Shown here: in pieces, positions 1-7,709 of the stretch
Layout of the letters: each line of letters starts with the position of its first letter
How positions within the stretch are numbered: position 1 is the first letter of the stretch
The notes under the pieces: generated by a model
What the model was told of the DNA's origin: nothing
The model's input: the letters and a program-made list of their open reading frames with translations, nothing else
Database searches by the model: none
Program-made: the position numbers and the translations under genes
Assembly (NCBI GenBank): GCA_026706485.1
Contig: JAPOYR010000006.1
Coordinates: 126,005 to 190,004, forward strand
Direction of reading: 5' to 3'
DNA length: 64,000 nucleotides
DNA from: Chloroflexota bacterium
GTDB lineage: Bacteria > Chloroflexota > UBA11872

Positions 1-508
1 GTCCCACGCGGGCGTCCGAACGTCGCTCGACGCCATCGAACGCTACGACGGTCCCGTGATGTTCACGCACTCCAACGCCCACGCCGTCACTCCCAACCCG
101 CGCAACCTGACCGACGACCAGATTCGCGCCACGGCCGCCACGGGCGGCGTCGTCGGCCTGGCGTCGTATGCCCCGTTCTGCCACCAGGAAAAAAAGGACA
201 GCCTGGACCTGGAAGACTTCTTCCGCCACATCGACTACGTCTGTGAGCTGGTCGGCCCGGAGCACGCGGCCATCGGCTCGGACATCACGCCGCAATCGAA
301 GGTGAAGTGGGAAAACGCCACCAAGCGCATGTACCCCGACATGGTCGGGCGCTACGTGCTGGAGACGGAGTACGTGGAAGGGCTTCACACGCACGCGGAG
401 TTTCCGGCAATTCCCGAGGGTCTGCGGAAGCTTGGCTATGCGGAGGACGAGATTCGGGGCATCCTCGGAGGTAACGCCGCCCGTGTTTTCGAACAGATCT
501 GGGGCTAG
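1..508 (+). CDS. Membrane dipeptidase (peptidase M19), C-terminal part
   Basis: The reading frame is open from base 2 and runs off the left edge, so only about the last 168 residues are present. The frame reads SHAGVRTSLDAIERYDGPVM, then FTHSNAHAV and AAIGSDITP, which match the conserved C-terminal metal and substrate-binding loops of M19 zinc dipeptidases (usual family pattern GSDFDG). The end, GNAARVFEQIWG, is the typical M19 terminus (GGNxLRVxxxV). These enzymes hydrolyse dipeptides with a broad range of residues. The next gene, an M24 peptidase, starts 42 bases downstream on the same strand, suggesting a peptide-degrading unit. The N-terminus and start codon lie outside the window. Confidence 0.85.
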   Translation, partial: SHAGVRTSLDAIERYDGPVMFTHSNAHAVTPNPRNLTDDQIRATAATGGVVGLASYAPFCHQEKKDSLDLEDFFRHIDYVCELVGPEHAAIGSDITPQSKVKWENATKRMYPDMVGRYVLETEYVEGLHTHAEFPAIPEGLRKLGYAEDEIRGILGGNAARVFEQIWG

Positions 509-550
509 TCCCCCGACGGAAAACGAACCGTAGGCGCGAGGGACGATCCC

Positions 551-1687
551 GTGCTGCTGAACCACGCTCGTGCCCTGGAGTTGATGGGTCGGGAGGGCGT
601 CGACATCTTGGTCCTGACGCAGCCCAACAACTTCCTCTACTTCTCGGACTTCACGCAGGTCAACTCGTTTTCGTTCATCGACCGCCCCGCCATCTGCCTG
701 TTCTTTGCCGATGCCGCGATCGATCCGGTCGCCATCATTCCGCGCTGGAACTACCAGGCGTTCGTCAGGACGAGTTGGATCGAAGACGTCGTGGTTTACG
801 CGGAGCACGCCGTCCCGGGCAGCCGCGCCGAGGCCGGCGGCTGGCGGCGGGCGCTTCGCACGGCGCTCGCCGATCGCACCGACGCGCGAACGGTGGGCGT
901 GGAAGAGAAGGTGATCCCCAAGTGGATCATGGACGAGGTGGCGGCGGCCTGCGCCGACTGCACGGTGCGCGACTGCGGCGAGCTGATCCGGCGCATTCGC
1001 GCCATCAAGACCGCCGACGAGCTTGGCCACCTGCGCGCGGCGGCAGGAGTCTTGGATACCGCCTCCGCCGACATGCTGGCGGCTGCCCACACCGGGGTCA
1101 GTGAGGCCGAGTTGGCGGCTACGTTTCGAGCCAGCGTTGGGCGGCAGGGCGCGGAGGGCATCAAGAACTTCGTGCTTGGGTTCGGCCCGGAAACCGTCAT
1201 CACGCATAAGGTTCCCGGAAGCCGCCGGCTCGCCGAGGGCGACCTGATCCGCTTCGACCTGGGCGCGCTCGTGCACGGCTACCACGCCGACAACGCGCGG
1301 TCCCATGTGTGGGGCACGCCGAGCGCCGTGCAAGAGCGGCTCTACGCGGCCGTGATGCACGGCCAGACCCAAGGCGAGGCGCTCTTGCGGCCGGGCGTGA
1401 GCGCGGGAGAGATCTACGCGGCCACCGTGGACGGCCTGCAACAGTCGCTGCCCCACGCGCGGTTGGAGCACGTGGGGCACGGCATCGGCGTGGAGCACCA
1501 CGAAAGCCCGGCGCTGATCCACGGCAACACCCAGGCGCTGGAACCGAACATGGTCATAAACCTCGAGACGCTCTACCACGACGCCGAGCACGGGGCGTTT
1601 GCGGTCGAGGACACCTATCTGATCACGGCCGACGGCCACGAGCGATGGACACACCTGTCCCGAGAGCTGGGTCTGGCGGCGGCCTGA
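551..1687 (+). CDS. M24 family metallopeptidase (Xaa-Pro peptidase type)
   Basis: A 378-residue protein with an N-terminal creatinase-like domain (to about residue 150) and a C-terminal pita-bread peptidase domain. All five expected metal ligands are visible: D236 (RFDLG), D247 (HADNAR), H310 (HVGHGIG), E339 (INLET) and E353 (FAVEDTY). The pattern fits Xaa-Pro aminopeptidase, prolidase or creatinase; substrate cannot be told from sequence. The GTG start follows a GAGGGA ribosome-binding site. It lies just downstream of the M19 dipeptidase, and its stop is followed 2 bases later by the likely GTG start of the next gene, so the three probably form one transcript. Confidence 0.92.
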   Translation: MLLNHARALELMGREGVDILVLTQPNNFLYFSDFTQVNSFSFIDRPAICLFFADAAIDPVAIIPRWNYQAFVRTSWIEDVVVYAEHAVPGSRAEAGGWRRALRTALADRTDARTVGVEEKVIPKWIMDEVAAACADCTVRDCGELIRRIRAIKTADELGHLRAAAGVLDTASADMLAAAHTGVSEAELAATFRASVGRQGAEGIKNFVLGFGPETVITHKVPGSRRLAEGDLIRFDLGALVHGYHADNARSHVWGTPSAVQERLYAAVMHGQTQGEALLRPGVSAGEIYAATVDGLQQSLPHARLEHVGHGIGVEHHESPALIHGNTQALEPNMVINLETLYHDAEHGAFAVEDTYLITADGHERWTHLSRELGLAAA

Positions 1688-1689
1688 CG

Positions 1690-2460
1690 GTGGGCCGGGT
1701 CTTCGGGTACGCGGGGTGGGCGGTCATGCAGGTGGTCCGGAACTTCGGCACGCTCGGGTTGCGTCTGAATATCCTGTGGTTTCTCGCCGCGCTGCCGTTG
1801 CTTCCGGCCGTTGGCATTCCAGTTGCGCTTGCCGTCCAGCAGGCCGCGAGCGGATTTGACTCCCCGCAAGCACCGCTGATCCTGGCCCTCGCGCTGCTTG
1901 GCGCCACGGGCGCGGCGTGCCTGTCGGCGGGGCCCGCGACACTGGCACTGGTCCAGTCAGCGGCGCGCTTCGTGCAGGGCGACGAGATTGGCTTCGTCGA
2001 CTTCTGGCACGCCCTGCGGCGCCATTGGCCGCGCGGGTGGCTGGTGCTGTTCGCCGACCTCGTGCCGCTCTATGCCCTGGTTTTCGGCTTCTACTTCTAC
2101 TTGAACTCGGGGCAACTCGCCCTGCAGGCGCTGGCATTCGTGGCGCTGTACCTGACGCTCGTCTGGGTCGGCGCGCAGGCCTATCTCTTTCCCCTGCTCA
2201 TTCGCGCCGACGTATCGCCGCCACAGGCGTTTCTGGGTGCGTTTGCGATGGCCCTGGGTCGCGTCGCGTCCTCCGCCGCGTTCGTGCTGGTCGCCGCCGC
2301 GGCTATCGGCGTGAGCCTGGCCTTTGTGCTCCCGCTGATGGTCTTGGCGCCGGTTACCCTGGCCTTGGTCGGACATCGAATGGCGCAGGATCGGTTTGGC
2401 GGGCCATTGGGCGAAACGACGGAGTCCGAGCCCGACGATTCGCGACGCGACGATGGGTGA
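1690..2460 (+). CDS. Integral membrane protein, DUF624 (YesL)-like
   Basis: A 256-residue protein if the GTG at 1690 is used; an ATG at 1726 is the alternative. Five or six hydrophobic segments are visible, for example LNILWFLAALPLLPAVGIPV near the N-terminus, LILALALLGATGAACLSAG, LYALVFGFYFYL and a long C-terminal pair. The stretch NILWFLAALP followed later by GPATLAL and an FW-containing loop resembles DUF624/YesL proteins, which are often encoded beside sugar ABC transporters but have no proven function. The tail is acidic (ESEPDDSRRDDG). It sits tightly between an M24 peptidase and an SMP-30 protein. Family assignment is tentative; the membrane topology is clear. Confidence 0.7.
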   Translation: MGRVFGYAGWAVMQVVRNFGTLGLRLNILWFLAALPLLPAVGIPVALAVQQAASGFDSPQAPLILALALLGATGAACLSAGPATLALVQSAARFVQGDEIGFVDFWHALRRHWPRGWLVLFADLVPLYALVFGFYFYLNSGQLALQALAFVALYLTLVWVGAQAYLFPLLIRADVSPPQAFLGAFAMALGRVASSAAFVLVAAAAIGVSLAFVLPLMVLAPVTLALVGHRMAQDRFGGPLGETTESEPDDSRRDDG

Positions 2461-2502
2461 GGCAGGGTCGCAGGAGCGGCCCGCAGCCACAGGAGGTGAG
2501 CG

Positions 2503-3381
2503 ATGAGTGAATCGACTTCGGTCGAGCTGGTGGCCGACGCGCACGCCATCGTCGGCGAGGGGCCGGTGTGGGACGCCTCCACGGGCCTCCTGGTCTGGGT
2601 CGACATCGAGGGCAAGCGCATTTACGAGTTCGATCCTGCAACCGGCGTCAATCGGGAAATCGAGGTCCCGCAGTATCCCGGCGCCGTGGTGCGCCGCGCG
2701 TCCGGTGGCTACATGGCCGCGGTGACCAACGGTTTCGCCTCCGTCGATCGTGACGGCGGGTTCGAGTTGGTGGTGCCGGTCGAGGCGGACCTGCCCGAAA
2801 ACCGCATGAACGACGGCAAGTGCGACCCGCAGGGCCGGTTCTGGGCCGGCACGACGCGCATGACCCACGACGCCCCGATCGGCGTGCTTCACCGGCTGGA
2901 CACCGACCTGTCGCTCCATCCCATGGTCGGTGAGCTCTGGGTGTCCAACGGGCTGGACTGGACCGACGACGAGCGGCGCATGTACTTCATCGACTCGTTC
3001 GCGGGGAGCGTGGATGTCTTCGACTACGACGCCGCCACCGGCGATATCGCCAATCGCCGCCCGCTCATCGACGTGCCGGAGTCCTGGGGCACCCCGGACG
3101 GCATGACGCTGGACGCCGAGGGCTATCTCTGGGTGGCGTTCTGGGGCAGCAGCCGTGTGCGGCGATTCGACCCGGAGGGACGGTTGGACCGGGAGATCGC
3201 GCTGCCCGTCACGCAGGTCACCAGCTGCGCCTTCGGTGGACCCGATCTGCGCGATCTCTACATCACCAGCGGAGCGCGGGGGCTCGACGCCGAGGCGCTC
3301 GAGCGCGAGCCGCAAGCGGGCGGCCTGTTCCGCGCACGGCCCGGCGTGCAGGGACGCCCGGCGTTCGAGTTCGCTGGGTAA
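2503..3381 (+). CDS. SMP-30/gluconolactonase/LRE family protein
   Basis: A 292-residue six-bladed beta-propeller protein. The opening AIVGEGPVWD supplies the first metal-binding Glu. ENRMNDGKCDPQGRFWAGT is the SMP-30 family signature with the metal-binding Asn, WVSNGLDW is the second, and TPDGMTLDAEGYLWVA carries the metal-binding Asp. Members hydrolyse sugar lactones to aldonic acids. A very strong ribosome-binding site, AGGAGGTGAG, sits just ahead of the ATG. Immediately downstream is a cluster of interspersed repeats, so this is probably the last gene of the unit. It could act in the same sugar-acid pathways as the dehydratase at 54 kb, but that link is only inferred. Confidence 0.92.
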   Translation: MSESTSVELVADAHAIVGEGPVWDASTGLLVWVDIEGKRIYEFDPATGVNREIEVPQYPGAVVRRASGGYMAAVTNGFASVDRDGGFELVVPVEADLPENRMNDGKCDPQGRFWAGTTRMTHDAPIGVLHRLDTDLSLHPMVGELWVSNGLDWTDDERRMYFIDSFAGSVDVFDYDAATGDIANRRPLIDVPESWGTPDGMTLDAEGYLWVAFWGSSRVRRFDPEGRLDREIALPVTQVTSCAFGGPDLRDLYITSGARGLDAEALEREPQAGGLFRARPGVQGRPAFEFAG

Positions 3382-3433
3382 TCGCGCCGCGGCCGCCTTC
3401 AGGCCACCCAGGTGTCATTGCGAGCCCAATTCA

Positions 3434-3614
3434 TGTCATTTCGAGCGAAGCGAGAAATCTAGAGGGCCCTAAACGGGCGCGGCGTCGTTGGATTCCTCAC
3501 TGCGTGTGGAGACTCCACCTGGGCCACCGGTGTCACTTCGAGCGGAGCGAGAAATCTAAGGGGCAAGGGAGAAGGCGCAGTGTCCTTAGATTCCTCACTG
3601 CGTTCGGAATGACA
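3434..3614. repeat. Two copies of an interspersed hairpin repeat (CHSERSEES type)
   Basis: Two related units lie between convergent genes. The first has a left arm at 3434-3463 (TGTCATTTCGAGCGAAGCGA...) and a degraded right arm at 3490-3504. The second has left arm 3531-3560 and right arm 3586-3614; the right arm read in reverse (TGTCATTCCGAACGCAGTGA...) is an imperfect inverted copy of the left arm. The translated strings CHSERSEES and HFERSEKS are well-known artefacts of this repeat type. It may act as a bidirectional transcription stop between the SMP-30 gene and the permease, but that is not shown. Confidence 0.75.
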
Positions 3615-3664
3615 GGACAGGGAACACTCTAGAGCGGCCTGGCTGCGAGTCGGCCCGGGTTCTG

Positions 3665-4705
3665 CTACCCGCCCTTGGCGCCGGCGACGTCCTTGCGCTG
3701 GAACAGCCAGAAGGCGAGCCCGCCGAAGATGACGGTGTATGCCAGCATCACCATCGCGGCGGGCAAATCGTCGGGCAACGCGCCAATTCCGCCCGGTCCA
3801 AATGAAAACTCGTCGACATCCATCCATCCGCTGGCCGCGCGGCCTAGCACAAAGGTGGAGATGGGCTCGAACCAGTCGAAACTCGCAAGGATCCCAACGA
3901 CGATCTGCTCAATGACGTAGTAGCCCACGCTGATCGCGATGCCCATTCCCGATGATGCCGTCAACACCGACATCAGCACAGCCAAGGCCACATACGGCAT
4001 GTAGACATAGGTGAGCTTGCCAAACGAGGCGGCAAGGTCCGACCACTCCCCGTAACCGACAAGCTCGCCGCCCTCGAGCGTGAGTGACGCAATCACGCTG
4101 CCAACGCCGACGACGGACAAAACGAAGGCGCTCAGACCGACGCTCACGAGCCCAATCACGAGCGTCTTTGACGCCAGTAGCTGCCAGCGGCCGACGCCCC
4201 GCACCAAGACGGTGCGCAAGGTCCCCCAGCCATATTCGGTCCCCGGAATCGACGCCGCCAGGATCATCATGAGGATGACCCCGAAGAACGCGAGCGTGCT
4301 GTGCAACGACACCCTGAGGCTGTGGGGCGGGAACATTGATTGCCGGATCGAATCGGATTGGCCGACGACCGATTCACAATCCTCGGCGAAATCCAGCAAG
4401 TCCCTGGCGATTCTCTCGCGTTCCTCCGGCGAAAAACGCTCCAGATCTACGGGGAGATCGCCCTCTCGCATGTCTCCGATTTCTCCGCACGTGAGATCAA
4501 ACGTGACGCTTTTCCCTGCGGTATCCGTTGGCGCAAACACCCGGCTAGTTTGATTGGCAGGCCCTCCGCTTTGGACGAACGCATAGGTGCTCCAAAAGAC
4601 CAATTGCGCGATGGCGATGGCGATGAGCAGCAGAATCCACGGCATGCGCCGGCGGTGCAGCTTGAACCACTCCCACCGGGTGAGGGTGAGGACGTGTCCG
4701 ATCAT
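3665..4705 (-). CDS. ABC-2 type permease, tandem duplicate copy
   Basis: A 346-residue membrane protein, exactly the length of its neighbour at 4811-5851 and alignable end to end without visible gaps. Shared blocks include TRWEWFKLHRRRMPWILL at the start, LAFFGVILMMILAAS, GTEYGWGTLR, YVALAVLMSVLT and the end FQRKDVAGAKGG. Topology is that of ABC-2 exporters: one N-terminal helix, a large extracytoplasmic loop of about 100 residues, then five helices. The loop is the most diverged part, which suggests altered substrate or partner contacts. The start ATG overlaps the stop of a short ATPase remnant in the same TCAT arrangement that the intact ATPase uses with the other copy. It probably pairs with the other permease as a heterodimer. 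Confidence 0.88.
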   Translation of the reverse strand: MIGHVLTLTRWEWFKLHRRRMPWILLLIAIAIAQLVFWSTYAFVQSGGPANQTSRVFAPTDTAGKSVTFDLTCGEIGDMREGDLPVDLERFSPEERERIARDLLDFAEDCESVVGQSDSIRQSMFPPHSLRVSLHSTLAFFGVILMMILAASIPGTEYGWGTLRTVLVRGVGRWQLLASKTLVIGLVSVGLSAFVLSVVGVGSVIASLTLEGGELVGYGEWSDLAASFGKLTYVYMPYVALAVLMSVLTASSGMGIAISVGYYVIEQIVVGILASFDWFEPISTFVLGRAASGWMDVDEFSFGPGGIGALPDDLPAAMVMLAYTVIFGGLAFWLFQRKDVAGAKGG

Positions 4706-4791
4706 TCGGCCTCGCCCTCGTCATCGCCGGCGACTTCGAGGAAATACTACTCCAGGGACATCTGAAGGGGCGCGATTTCCGCGAGGTGCGC
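4702..4791 (-). pseudogene. Remnant of ABC ATPase C-terminus left by duplication
   Basis: Read on the minus strand, these 30 codons give AEIAPLQMSLE, an in-frame TAG (4747-4749), then YFLEVAGDDEGEAE and a TGA stop. The intact ATPase at 5848-6762 ends SEITPLQMSLEQYFLEVTGDVAGEIQ. The match is residue for residue apart from a few substitutions, with CAG (Gln) turned into TAG. Similarity fades to the right of about 4791. The TGA overlaps the ATG of the downstream permease exactly as in the intact pair. This is direct evidence that the duplicated unit included the ATPase 3' end, and that the ATPase part is now dead. Confidence 0.9.
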
Positions 4792-4810
4792 CCGGATTGC
4801 CGCGGGGCCG

Positions 4811-5851
4811 CTACCCGCCCTTGGCGCCGGCGACGTCCTTGCGCTGGAACAGTATGAAGGCGAGGCCGCCGAGGATGACGATATATCCCAGCATCACCAT
4901 CGCGGCGGGCAGAGGATCGGGCATTTCGCCAACGCCTCCCGCGCCAAACGAGAAGTCGCCGAGTTCCAACCAACCGCTGGTCACGCGCCCGAGGACGAAG
5001 TTGGAGATTCCCTCGAACCAATCGAAGTTGACCAGGATGCCGACGACGATTGACTCAATGACGTAGTAGCCGACGCCGATCGCAATGCCCATTCCCGACG
5101 ATGAAGTCAACACCGACATCAGCACGGCCAACGCCACATACGGCAAATAGGTATAGATGAGCTTGCCGAACGCGATGGCAAAGTCGGACCATTCCCCGGC
5201 CCCAGCCAGCTCGCCGCCTTCCAGCGTGAGGGTCGCGACCACGCTGGCAACGCCGACGGTTGCCAGAACGGCGGCACTCAGGCCGGCGCTCGCGAGCATG
5301 ATCACCAGTGTCTTGGCTGCAAGCAGCTGCCACCTTCCGACCCCCTTCACCAGGACGGCGCGCAGGGTCCCCCAGCCGTATTCGGTCCCTGTTGTCGACG
5401 CCGCCAGAATCATCATGAGGATGACGCCGAAGAAGGCCAGCGAGCTGCCCAAGGCAAACGTGAGGCTGTTCGGAAGAAACAGGGCTTGCCGGATGTCGTT
5501 GGAGTCCTCGTTGACGGACTCACAGCTCTCGGCGAATTGCTGCAGGGTCCTCGCGATGTTCTGCTGTTCCTCCTGAGAGAATCGCTCGATGTCCAGCGGG
5601 AGTTCGCCATCGCGCATGTCGTCGATATCAGCGCAGGTGAACTCAATCTCGACGGTTTCCCCAGCCGTATCGGTGGCGTCGAACGAAACGCTCGATTGGC
5701 TGGCGGGTCCTCCGCTCTGCGCGAAGGCGTAGGTGCTCCAGAAGATGAGCTGCGAAATGGCCACGCCGATGATCAGCAGAATCCACGGCATCCGGCGGCG
5801 GTGCAGCTTGAACCACTCCCAGCGCGTGAGCCTGAGGACGTGCCCGATCAT
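4811..5851 (-). CDS. ABC-2 type permease, copy next to the ATPase
   Basis: A 346-residue membrane protein with an N-terminal helix (WILLIIGVAISQLIFWSTYA), an acidic extracytoplasmic loop of about 100 residues, and five further helices. ABC-2 permeases of this layout (BcrB/NatB-like) form exporters with a separate ATPase. The ATG overlaps the ATPase stop by four bases (ATGA), so translation is coupled. The second copy lies 105 bases downstream. The substrate cannot be deduced; relatives export peptides, antibiotics or lipids. The soluble loop has one pair of cysteines (FTCADI, AESCES) that is also present in the duplicate, which hints at a disulphide and an outward-facing fold. Confidence 0.9.
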   Translation of the reverse strand: MIGHVLRLTRWEWFKLHRRRMPWILLIIGVAISQLIFWSTYAFAQSGGPASQSSVSFDATDTAGETVEIEFTCADIDDMRDGELPLDIERFSQEEQQNIARTLQQFAESCESVNEDSNDIRQALFLPNSLTFALGSSLAFFGVILMMILAASTTGTEYGWGTLRAVLVKGVGRWQLLAAKTLVIMLASAGLSAAVLATVGVASVVATLTLEGGELAGAGEWSDFAIAFGKLIYTYLPYVALAVLMSVLTSSSGMGIAIGVGYYVIESIVVGILVNFDWFEGISNFVLGRVTSGWLELGDFSFGAGGVGEMPDPLPAAMVMLGYIVILGGLAFILFQRKDVAGAKGG

Positions 5852-6762
5852 TGGATCTCACCCGCGACATCGCCGGTGACTTCGAGGAAATACTGCTCCA
5901 GCGACATTTGCAGCGGCGTGATCTCGGAGATATAGACCCCCGCCCGGCCCAGCGTCTCGCTCAACTCCGACGTGCGGTCGTGTGGCGCCGTCACGATCAG
6001 CGCCTCGCCCTCGATCCGCACGTCCTCCACCCAATCCAGCGCCGCGAGAACCTCGACCGCCTTCGCGTCGTCGGAGGTCCGCAGGCGGACTTGCTCCTGC
6101 GGGTGCAGCAGGTCGCCGACCGCGCCCTGGGTGATCACCTTGCCCTTGGACAAGATGGCCACGCTGTCGCAGATCTGCTCCACCTCGTTGAGCAGGTGGC
6201 TGGAGAGCAGCACCGTGCGGTCGGCGCTCCCCAGGCTGCGAATCAGCTCACGCACTTCGGCCATGCCCGCCGGATCCATGCCGTTGGTCGGCTCGTCCAG
6301 GATCAACAGCTCGGGGTTGCCGAGCAGGGTGTAGGCCAGGCCCAGGCGCTGCTTCATGCCCAGCGAGTAGGTCTGGAACCGGTCGCCCGCGCGATCCGCC
6401 AGTCCGACTTGCTCGAGCAGATCGTCCAGCTCCTTGGGCGAGCCGCGTCCGGAGATGCCCTGGAAATAGGCCAGGTTGCGGCGTCCGGAGAGATAGGGAT
6501 AGAAGTACGGCTGCTCGACGATGGCGCCCACGCGATGCAGGGCCTCGGCATGGCTCGTCCCTGAGCCCAGCAGGCTGAAGCTGCCCGAGGTCGGACGCAC
6601 CAGGCCCAGCAGCATGCCAATGGTGGTGGTCTTTCCCGATCCATTCGGCCCGAGGAGACCGAAGATGCGCCCGCGAGGCACTTCCAGCGAAAGCTGGTCC
6701 ACCGCCAGGATGTGACCGTAACGCTTCGTCAAGGCATCGGTCTGGATGACGAGGTCGTTCAA
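5848..6762 (-). CDS. ABC transporter ATP-binding protein (exporter type)
   Basis: A 304-residue ATPase of the BcrA/NatA type. Walker A is GPNGSGKTT, the signature is YSLGMKQRLGLA, Walker B is LLILDEPTNGMD, and the switch histidine lies in SSHLLNEVE. The C-terminal 80 residues form the regulatory extension usual in ABC-2 drug or peptide exporters. The start is TTG (MNDLVIQTDAL), chosen because it precedes the first beta strand and follows an AGGAC site. It is the only intact ATPase in this operon and must serve both downstream permeases. About 165 bases upstream of it are gene-free and should hold the promoter. Confidence 0.93.
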   Translation of the reverse strand: MNDLVIQTDALTKRYGHILAVDQLSLEVPRGRIFGLLGPNGSGKTTTIGMLLGLVRPTSGSFSLLGSGTSHAEALHRVGAIVEQPYFYPYLSGRRNLAYFQGISGRGSPKELDDLLEQVGLADRAGDRFQTYSLGMKQRLGLAYTLLGNPELLILDEPTNGMDPAGMAEVRELIRSLGSADRTVLLSSHLLNEVEQICDSVAILSKGKVITQGAVGDLLHPQEQVRLRTSDDAKAVEVLAALDWVEDVRIEGEALIVTAPHDRTSELSETLGRAGVYISEITPLQMSLEQYFLEVTGDVAGEIQ

Positions 6763-6928
6763 GACAGTCCTGTTCGGTTCAACGTGGTTCCGCGGAAGGA
6801 CGGCACATCATACGGGATTGCGGCGAATCCATGTGAAGGAATGCACATGGCGGAGATCGTGCCCAAGTGGCAGGCGCCTTGGTGATCGATTTGGACGGCG
6901 ATAGGGGTCCATCCTTCCGCCGAGCGCC

Positions 6929-7324
6929 CTACGAGGGCTCCCCGCGTCGGACTGTTCCTATGCGGTCGATCGCACAGTCGAACGAGGCCACCACCCCGAC
7001 GCCCGTCCGCTCCGCGCTGGCTACCAGATAAGCGTCGGCGTAGTCGAGCCCGTGCACCTCGTAGAGCTCCACCGCGCGCAGGAGCAGCGGGCCGTCAACC
7101 ACACGAATCGCGCGGAAGGCGAGGATGGACCGGAGCGCCTCAGCAACCTGAGTCCGAGGCGCCTCGTAGCACGACTCCAATACACACGCGACCTCGGCGA
7201 GGATCAGGTCCGGCAGCAGCAGGTTGTCCGCCTGATCGAGGTATCGAGTTGCCCTTTTCGCCTGTTCCGGAGGATCGCCGGTGAAATGCCGGACGAGTAT
7301 GTTCGTGTCGAGAAAGGCCGTCAT
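6929..7324 (-). CDS. vapC: PIN-domain toxin, VapC family
   Basis: A 131-residue PIN-domain ribonuclease. Conserved acidic residues are in place: FLDTNILVR (first Asp), LILAEVACVLE (Glu), LDYADAYLVASAE (Asp) and VASFDCAIDRI (last Asp). Family members cleave specific tRNAs or rRNA and are held inactive by the antitoxin. The ATG overlaps the antitoxin stop by four bases, the usual antitoxin-first order with coupled translation. All catalytic residues look intact, so the toxin is probably active when freed. Confidence 0.92.
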   Translation of the reverse strand: MTAFLDTNILVRHFTGDPPEQAKRATRYLDQADNLLLPDLILAEVACVLESCYEAPRTQVAEALRSILAFRAIRVVDGPLLLRAVELYEVHGLDYADAYLVASAERTGVGVVASFDCAIDRIGTVRRGEPS

Positions 7325-7569
7325 CGCCGGGCGGCGGCCCTGGCCCTCCGGGTTTCGCGCACCACGTCATCCCACGGCGTACCGCGCTTCGCCGCGGGCA
7401 CGCTCACCGAGCCGGCCAGCTGGATCAGGTCGGGGCTGCGCGCCAGGATCGCCCGCTGTCCCTCCACCCTGAGGATGACCTGGTCGCCCTCGTGGATGGT
7501 GAGCGCCTCACGCACGGCTTGGGGAATCGTGATCTGGCCCTTCGAGCTGACACGAGCTGCGACATCCAT
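7321..7569 (-). CDS. vapB: Antitoxin, AbrB/MazE-like (VapB)
   Basis: An 82-residue protein beginning MDVAARVSSKGQITIPQAVR, a SpoVT/AbrB swapped-hairpin DNA-binding domain, followed by EGDQVILRVEGQRAILAR. The C-terminal third (GTPWDDVVRETRRARAAARR) would wrap the toxin. The ATG at 7569 is preferred over an upstream GTG at 7617 because the AbrB domain starts there and an AAGGAT ribosome-binding site lies at the right distance. A perfect 9-base inverted repeat directly upstream is a likely autoregulatory operator. Confidence 0.9.
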   Translation of the reverse strand: MDVAARVSSKGQITIPQAVREALTIHEGDQVILRVEGQRAILARSPDLIQLAGSVSVPAAKRGTPWDDVVRETRRARAAARR

Positions 7570-7575
7570 GGGATG

Positions 7576-7603
7576 ATCCTTACTTATCGTCGACAGTAAG
7601 GAT
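7576..7603. promoter_or_regulatory. Perfect inverted repeat, candidate VapB operator
   Basis: ATCCTTACT (7576-7584) and AGTAAGGAT (7595-7603) are perfect reverse complements separated by ten bases. The repeat starts six bases upstream of the vapB ATG and its proximal arm contains the ribosome-binding site. AbrB-type antitoxins usually bind palindromes at their own promoters, so binding here would block both transcription and ribosome loading. Binding is inferred from position and symmetry. Confidence 0.65.
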
Positions 7604-7709
7604 ACGCCAACGTTCAAGGTTCGCGCTCACCCAGGCTGCACGCAGCCCGGGCCACCGTGCAGTCTGGGCCACCGGGCCGCCTTAGCGAACTGGGCTCCGC
7701 CGCCGGCGG

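Noticed and set aside
1957..3315. A 452-codon minus-strand frame opposite SMP-30
   Set aside because: Compositional shadow; no motifs, and the plus-strand genes are convincing.
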